Shown piece after piece: positions 57,459 to 64,000 of a DNA stretch of 64,000 bases. The position numbers were made by a program, and so were the translations under genes. Each line of letters opens with the position of its first letter. Positions within the stretch are counted from its first letter, which is position 1. The stretch is taken from the NCBI GenBank assembly GCA_033239125.1, contig BSWB01000005.1:50452993-50516992 (forward strand), given 5' to 3'. This DNA comes from Fagopyrum homotropicum (taxonomy: Eukaryota > Streptophyta > Magnoliopsida > Caryophyllales > Polygonaceae). The notes beneath the pieces are model-generated. The model had not been told where the DNA came from. It ran no database searches and was given only the letters and a program-made list of their open reading frames with translations.

Positions 57459-59313
57459 TGTTCGCCCCTAGAGGTGTGTGCAAATAAGTTTTAAATTTAT
57501 AAAACTAGAATCAAGCAGCGAACCCGCAGTGTACGGATCGATATAGTTAAGCAAGAATTCCAGAGTATCGAACACAGGGATTTGGGGGAAACGAACTCGA
57601 TTGCAGATTATCAAGCAAGTAAATGTGAGAGTTTTGCAAATTATTGGGAAAAAAACAATCCTAAAGATCCAGGTATCTAATTGTGGCAATCGATTCAAGA
57701 TATACTAAATGATATAAAGACAGAGTTGAGATATGCAAAGGTATACTAATGTAAGGTAATCGTACGGTGAAGTTCCAAAAACCTTATATAACTCACCTAC
57801 AAGACACTCTCTATACAGGTTGTTGAGGCTCAATATAGAAGGGTTCTAGAGGCGAGAATTAGTGTCAAATACCCAAACTTATAATCCAAGGATCAAGACT
57901 AACTTAACCGATTGAGGTTGTTGAGGCTCACAATCGAGGTAGAGGTTGTTGAGGCTTCACTACCACCTAGAAAAGACAAGTCTAAACTAAGCTAAAGCAA
58001 ATCTTTAACTTTAGATTAAAGTAAAAGCAGATTCGTAGACTTAAGGGAAATCACGGTTAGTTCTTGAGGTTCCACGGCCGTGGACTCAAGAACATACCGT
58101 AATTTAGGGATGTCGGCGACAATTCTCTAACTCTCAGGGTCTAATCTATTTGCGATCGATCTATCATCATCTAAGCCACAACTATCAACCCTTCACCTTA
58201 GAATTGTTTAGAGCTTTTAGCCAATAACAGTCATATTGATATCAATTCAAGAATTAAAAGATAAAAAGATGAAAACTTTCAAGAACTTTCAATACTCTTC
58301 AATTCAATCTCAAAGTCACAAAGAGAATAAGCAATGTCAAAAGATTCACAATAGAACAAATAATCGTAACCCTAGGAAAGAAAAGAAAATGGGATGTCAA
58401 TCCGTTTTCCAAATCGAACCTAATCAAGAAGAGAGATCTTCTTGCAAAATCTTCCAAGAACTACGATCTTCCGCAAATCCGGAGATCTCAACAGCAATCT
58501 CCACCAAAAGTGCGAGATTAGAGGAATTCCAAAAACGAACTTCGATCTCTTCAAAGAGATGTCAATTGCTTCCAAGCAAGCTAAGCAAAACGTCTTCGTG
58601 TCTAAGCGACGAAGAATGAGGGCAAACGGGTAGCGAAGGTGTGCCAAGATCGTAGCCAAGGTCGTATCCAAGGTCGTAAGCGAGGTCGTAGCCAAAGTCG
58701 TAAGCGAGGTCGTAGCCAAAGTCGTAAGCGAAAGTGACGGAATCTTGCTTCGTCCGTCTTTTTATAGTGTAGGGCAAAATGTCGGCCCGGCCCAATCTTT
58801 AAAAGATCGTGGCTTCAAAGTGTGGCGAAAAGATTCGCCAAGATCACGGTCGTGGAAGTGTTCCACGACCGTAATTTAGGGCGTGGAAACAATTACGGTT
58901 TGCAACATATGTTCCACGGCCGTGTAATCCCCTGGAATGAACATGGATTTCTGACTCCAAATCCACGGCCGTAATTCTGAACGTGGTTTGTGATACGGCC
59001 GTATTTTAGGGCGTAATTTAGGGCAAGAACGTGATTCTTCCCTAAACTCGTGCATTCCTCAAACTAAGACTCCAAATTGCTTCCAAAGAGTGTCCTCAAT
59101 CTATGGACATATCAACTCAACTCTCCTTTGCTCGTTTCCGTTCGGAAATAGCTCCAAATCACCTATAATCAACATAGAACTAGTGTAGACATCCATATCG
59201 ACAATATAGGTAATACTAGTTCTCATATGCACAAAGTTCAATCAAAGACTATCAATATGAATCAAATACGTTTAGAAAACGTGCCTAAAATATCACAATA
59301 TTTCATGCTAACA
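57459..59313 (-). repeat. E3 5' LTR
   Basis: It starts TGTTCGCCCC and ends CATGCTAACA. Palindrome CCACGGCCGTGG at 58072-58083; TATA (reverse of TTTTTATA) at 58759-58766; promoter-side palindrome cluster at 58845-59030; minisatellite at 58647-58731. Confidence 0.95.
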
Positions 59314-60834
59314 ACTGCGATCCGGTATCTACTTGCAAAGAAGGATGCGAAACCAAGACTGATTAGATGGCTTCTTCTCCTACAAGAATTCGATCTAGAG
59401 ATCCGTGACAAGAAGGGTTCGCAAAATTCTGTTGAGGATCATTTGAGTCGTCCTACCACATCTAGAGGATGACAATCTACCTATAGATGACTCCTTTCCG
59501 GACGAGCATTTACACATCATAGAGGAGTGCATCAACAAGATTACTAAAGGTAACGAACCATGGTTTGTTGATTTTGTTAACTATTTGGTTTGCCAAGAAA
59601 TACCACCCGGACTATCCTATGCACAAAGGAAGAAGTTCTTTAAGGATGTCCGGGAATACTTTTTGGAACAAACCTCTCCTCTTCAAGAGAGGTCCTGACG
59701 GCATCATTCGACGATGTGTGCTGGAAGACGAGATGCAAAGTGTCATCCGTCATTGTCATTCACTACCTTGTGGAGGACACGCTAGCTCGAACAAGACTAG
59801 CGCTAAGGTATTGCAATCTGGATTCTTTTGGCCTACTTTATTTAAAGATGTACAAACCTTTGTTTCCTGCTGCGATGCTTGTCAAAGAACAGGGAACATA
59901 TCTAGGAGAAACGAAATGCCTCTTAACAACATTCAGGAGGTAGAGATCTTTGACGTTTGGGGAGTAGACTTCATGGGACCTTTCCCATCATCTTGTGGAA
60001 ACCAATACATACGCCTAGCTGTAGATTATGTTTCGAGATGGGTTGAAGCGATTGCCTCTCCAACTAATGATGCCATGGTTGTGGTTAAGTTCTTTAACAA
60101 GACTATTTTCCCAAGATTTGGGACACCACGGACTATCATTAGTGATGGAGGCTCTCCCTTCATTGCCCGACGATTCGAAGCTCTACTAGCTAAGTATGGG
60201 GTGACTCACAAGATCGTCACCCCTTACCATCCACAAACGAGTGGACAAGTGGAGATTTCAAACCGGGAGATTAAAGGAATCCTGGAGAAAACAGTTTCAA
60301 AGACAAGGAAAGATTGGTCTTTGAAGCTAGATGATGCATTGTGGGCATACCGGACTACATACAAGACTCACATAGGAACGACACCATACAACCTTGTGTA
60401 TGGGAAGTCTTGTCACTTACCGGTAGAGCTGGAACATAAGGCGTATTGGGCGGTAAAGGGTTGAACTTCAGCATGAAGGAAGCGGGCGAGAAGCGCCTCT
60501 TGGACCTTAACGAGCTTGAAGAACTTCGCTTAAACGCCTACGAGAACGCCAAGATCTACAAGGAGAGAGCGAAGTGTTGGCATGATAAGCATATCATTCC
60601 AAAGGACCTCAAGGAAGGAGATCAAGTTCTCCTCTTCAATTCAAGACTTCGTCTCTTTCCAAGTAAGCTTAAATCTCATTGGACTGGACCTTATCTAATC
60701 AAACATTTTTTCCCCATGGCGCAGTTGAAGTATGGGGTGAAAAGGGCGGAAGCTTTAAGGTGAACGGTCAACGACTCAAGAAGTATTCACCGGAACTCCA
60801 AGCTGAGGAGTTCGCGCCTACCGCACTTGAATAG
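59314..60834 (+). pseudogene. Athila E1 gag-pol, last part (end of RNase H, integrase)
   Basis: It starts with the right copy of the E3 target duplication (ACTGC, 59314-59318) and continues IRYLLAKKDAKPRL. Integrase follows: HCHSLPCGGH, CDACQRTGN, GVDFMGPFP, ISDGGSPF, NREIKGILEK. Frame changes occur near 59455, 59660, 60462 and 60710. The end PTALE matches the E2 and E3 ends, with TAG at 60832-60834. Confidence 0.92.
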
Positions 60835-61584
60835 GTGCAAGTACGGTCTAGCTACGAACCTTAAACAAGCGCTTCTTGGGAGGCAACTCAAGGTATTGCA
60901 CTTATTCTTTTGTTTATCATTCATAGATTAGATTAGTTTAGTCGTTTTTGCTTTGCTTTTGCCCTCGATACCTCCCGGTATGTCGTGTTTTTGGATGTAG
61001 GAACAATGGAATAGGCAATGGGAAAGGAAAAAGTTAGAAGAAATTGACAAAACTCGGATTTTGGCACATTACAGAGAGTTCCACGCCCTAAACCACGGTC
61101 GTGGAAGCTACAGTGACCGTAATTCTTCAAAATCTGAGAAAAATCACCAAAAACCACGGGTCCGTACAAAAACCACGGCTGTGGAAACCCCCGACAGACC
61201 GTGATTTTCAAAAATTTTTACGGCCACTATATAAACCACTTTCCTTCACAAAAACACCCCAAATCCCTAGTCCACGGTTCTTTCACGACCCAAAACGCCG
61301 ACACCTTCCTCACCCTCTCAAATCTTCGTTTTTAGTTCAAATCGAACGATTCTTGGTGCTAAAGTGGAGCATTTTAATTCCTCTACAAGATCCCATCGAC
61401 CAAACAAGTGAACAATCCCTCCGGAAGGCAAAACTTGGATTCAAAGATCCAAAACCCTAGGTTCTGCTGAGTTTGTTGTTGATTTTGTTGAGATTGAGCA
61501 AATCAGAGACGAATCACGGTCTCTGGAACTTCCACGGACGTGGAATAGGAAGAACAAACCGTGATTTCTACTGGAATTGGGAAA
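60835..61584 (+). other. E1 spacer between pol and post-pol ORF, with palindrome variants
   Basis: No ORF is supported. Degenerate palindromes lie at about 61080-61205 (CCACGCCCTAAACCACGGTC, ACCACGGCTGTGG) and 61510-61565 (AATCACGGTCTCTGG, CCACGGACGTGG). The positions match those in E2 and E3. Confidence 0.55.
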
Positions 61585-63101
61585 ATGTTCACGAGAAGTG
61601 CAGGAAAGAAAAAGAAGAGAAAGAGTGACAATTCCTCTTCTTCCCAAGCCCCTCCTAGAGAACCACCATCACCTCCACGCCCTAGAATCCCAACCATTCA
61701 CCCAAACTATCTCGATGCTCTAAAAAAGATCGAGAAGAGACCGGCCATAGGACCTAGATACCTCTTGCTTGAGGAGTTGGAGCCACTCAATTTGGTGAGT
61801 GACTTGACATGGCTCTTAGATAGGGTTGGACTGATTGTTTTCTCCGCTATTCGAGCGGATGCATATGAGGAGATCACGAGGGAATTTGTTATTTCCTTCG
61901 AGCACAGCGCCGTCGATAGGACGGTGTCTTTCAGATTGATGGAGACGGATTATGAGTTCTCTATCCAGCAGTTTGGAGCCTTCTTTGGGTTCCATGAGAC
62001 CTTTAACGGTCGTTTTCCTAGCGGGGTATACGCTAAGGACTTCTGGGAGGACATAGCCATGATTTATGCCAGCAAGGACCGCTGGCAGCCAGCTGACACC
62101 AAGGCTAAGCTCATCTACCACTTAGCCTTGAAGATAGCTCATAGGGTCCTTTCCGAGTGCCTATTCCCTAGGACCGAGACCCCCCAAAAGATAAAGACCG
62201 ATGAGCTATTCCTTCTCTATTGCATGCTCCAAGGTAGACCCGCCGATTGTGCCACCCTCTTAGCCTCCACCATGAGTAAGCTTAAGAACAAGAGGGCTGA
62301 GAACATTGGGTATGGTGGGATGGTTACCTACATTGCTACGCAGCTCGGGATTGATTGCTCCACATGCACTAGGATAGCGGCGAGACCTTTGGGTCTCAAT
62401 AACCTTATGACTAGGAGTATTATCTTTCCTAGACACCGAGGTCCACCTACTACTAGTATGCCATGGGAGAATAGGGGAGATAGAGGCATCCGTGGCTCCC
62501 AGAGTATTCCATTATGGTTGGACGCCATAATTGGAAGGAGACATTCGCTGCTATGCATGTGAACAGATTAGCACCGCCTCCTTACGTTCCGGATGAGCCT
62601 CCAGCTGAGGATATGAGAGGAGGTGATTACTATGAGGGAGGAGGTGATGAGCAGACATTTGGCACGTTTCCGGATCAGCCGGACACCTTCTCGGACTTAC
62701 CTAGACAGTCTCCCCGCCCTTCTAGACCCTCTGGTGCTTCTTCCTCTCGCCGTGCTAGTGTGAGCGAGAGACCGACATAGATGGCGGCTCCTCCCGCTTC
62801 GTATGGAGCACAGCCGGAGTGGATGGAAGCTCCACCACCATGGTATGCACAGCCACCAACAGCACCAACCCCACGGGATGCACCAGCATGGTACAGTCAG
62901 TCGCCGGCATGGTATGAGCAGCTTCCGGCATGGGCTGCAGATCTTTCCAGAAGGGTAGGAGACTTGGAGATTCATAGGGACACTCATGATGCACGGGCTG
63001 ATGAGCATGACCGGATGATGAGGAATATATACCGCTAGCAGTTTGAGCGGAAATTCAGCCCCGAGTTTCACCCATTTCCACCACCGCCTCCACCACAGTG
63101 A
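61585..63101 (+). pseudogene. E1 post-pol (env-position) ORF, decayed
   Basis: The start ATG 61585 (MFTRSAGKKKKRKS) was chosen by alignment to E3; the frame opens slightly earlier. Core motifs RYLLLEELEPLN, LTWLLDRVGL, FGFHETFNGRFPSG and HRVLSECLFPRTE are present. A one-base loss near 62490 shifts the frame, TAG replaces TGG at 62778-62780, and TAG replaces CAG at 63036-63038. The Pro/Trp-rich C-terminus ends at TGA 63099-63101. It is clearly more diverged than E2 and E3, supporting an older element or subfamily. Confidence 0.85.
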
Positions 63102-64000
63102 CGAGATTTCATGACAGCCAGTTTCAGCCGCCCCACCGCCGTCTAGTGAGTTCACTTTTCTTTTCTTTCTTTTCCTTATTTCTTTTTGAACATTGAGGAC
63201 AATGTTTGTCTTAAGTATGGGGTGGGGTGTGACTATGTGTTGTAATAACTCTACTACATTTGCTTGCCTTGATCGATGACACTTTGCATATTTCATTTCA
63301 TAGTCACACGTTTCATTATTGCATTGCATGAAAAAGTTTTTGAAAAACCCATAAAAATGCGAAAAATTTTGAAAAATTATAAAAAGGTTTTGTGCTTCTA
63401 AGATTTGAGATGATTTCTATGATAGTTCCTACTTGCGGATTGAGCTTTTGGTGACAATTGTATGCCTAAACGAATAATGAATTGAAGAGGAATTGAATGT
63501 GTTGATTATCCTTTCTTGCAAGTTTCATAATGTGAAGAGTTTTATCTAAATCATATTGAGAAATCGAGGTTGAAATCACATGATGCGTTCTTATACTTAT
63601 TTATGAAATGATTAAGGCAATTCGATTTTTCTTTCTTCTTTCTTTGATCACTTAGCCCCACAATGAAAGTAATTGCCTCCCTTACCTATCCGGGAATTGG
63701 AGGAGTTGATATTTGGCATGTGTGATATGGGAGGGCCATGAAAGCAAATTTTTGCATTCAAAGAATAGAATTAATAGGTTTGGGGAAGTCAATCATGACG
63801 ATGAGTAACTCGACACCATTCACATAGCCGAGTGTTTGTGTCTTGCCAAAGTCGGATTGAGCGATATTCCTAGCGGATTATGGTATGTGCATCAAGGGTT
63901 TGAGGCATCTCGAAATTGAGAAACGCCAATCTCCTAGGCTTCGGTTTTTGTGCACCGCTATCCATACTTCCAAAAATAAAGTCGAAAAATAATGTGAAAA
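63102..64000 (+). other. E1 3' noncoding region, truncated by the window end
   Basis: No gene. Collinear with 395-1285. The internal hairpin and purine module is at 63197-63230 (AAGTATGGGGTGGGG). The conserved segment around 63780-63960 (CACCATTCACATAGCCG, GATTGAGCGATATTCCTAGC) is present. The 3' LTR should start a few hundred bases beyond the window. Confidence 0.75.

Larger units (their letters stand above)
45855..59313 (-). mobile_element. Athila-type Ty3 retrotransposon E3, complete, nearly intact, - strand
   Basis: A full-length 13459-bp element with two LTRs, primer site, gag-pol with one stop, an intact 522-residue post-pol ORF and target duplication ACTGC (45850-45854 and 59314-59318). 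By eye the LTRs differ at about ten substitutions plus one 12-bp repeat unit, so it is the youngest complete element in the window. It has the same orientation as E2 and lies 105 bp from it in the same target domain. Confidence 0.95.

Noticed and set aside
1..64000. tRNA, rRNA or snRNA genes
   Set aside because: None recognised on either strand; the only tRNA-like strings are the 18-base primer sites complementary to tRNA-Asp.

Overview
This window looks like a retrotransposon-dense block of a flowering-plant nuclear genome, probably a eudicot. The evidence is Ty3 and Ty1/copia LTR elements with plant-type features (tRNA-Asp primer sites, Athila and Tekay/Del domains, a Sirevirus-like copia element), a Mutator-like TIR element, TA-microsatellite-flanked MITE-like repeats, and one five-coding-exon host gene. 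The host gene (16877-20129) is a NO POLLEN GERMINATION-RELATED (NPG/NPGR) TPR protein. It is the only non-transposon gene I can support, and the species cannot be named from the sequence.

Left side (1-12221): the right-hand halves of three elements nested in one another. An Athila-type Ty3 element (called A; tail of its post-pol ORF, 3' noncoding region and LTR to 3522) interrupts the RNase H of a decayed Tekay/Del chromovirus (pol 3523-5433, LTR 5959-7851). That element interrupts the RT/RNase H part of a decayed Sirevirus-like copia element (RNase H to 8488, accessory ORF 8832-10125, LTR about 10574-12221). The 5' halves lie outside the window. Then come microsatellite/MITE-like repeats (12446-13671), an old direct duplication (about 13790-15270) and a 54-bp tandem repeat (about 15425-15770).

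Middle (16.0-26.5 kb): the NPGR gene, then a decayed Ty3 element with a gag remnant (about 20831-24538). A 1212-bp Mutator-like element with long inverted repeats and a 9-bp target duplication (21306-22517) sits inside it. Next are two chromovirus LTR pieces, one inserted into the other (24539-24949 and 24950-26480).

Right side (26481-64000): an old Athila-type element E1 (+ strand, its 3' LTR beyond the window) whose RNase H coding region is split twice by younger Athila elements on the - strand. E2 is 32558-45749 with target duplication CTATG; E3 is 45855-59313 with target duplication ACTGC. Only 105 bp of E1 separate them. E2 has two stops in gag and a damaged post-pol ORF. E3 is nearly intact: one stop in RNase H, an open 522-residue post-pol ORF, and LTRs differing at roughly ten positions by eye.

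The most striking signal is non-coding. The Athila elements carry many copies of the 12-bp perfect palindrome CCACGGCCGTGG and relatives. These cluster upstream of the LTR TATA box, in a longer inverted repeat downstream of it, in the coding DNA between protease and RT, and around the post-pol ORF leader. The copia element has its own palindrome (TCAAGGCCTTGA) and the decayed Ty3 element a third (ATCTCGGCCGAGAT). Three unrelated lineages thus carry different palindromes with the same GGCC centre.
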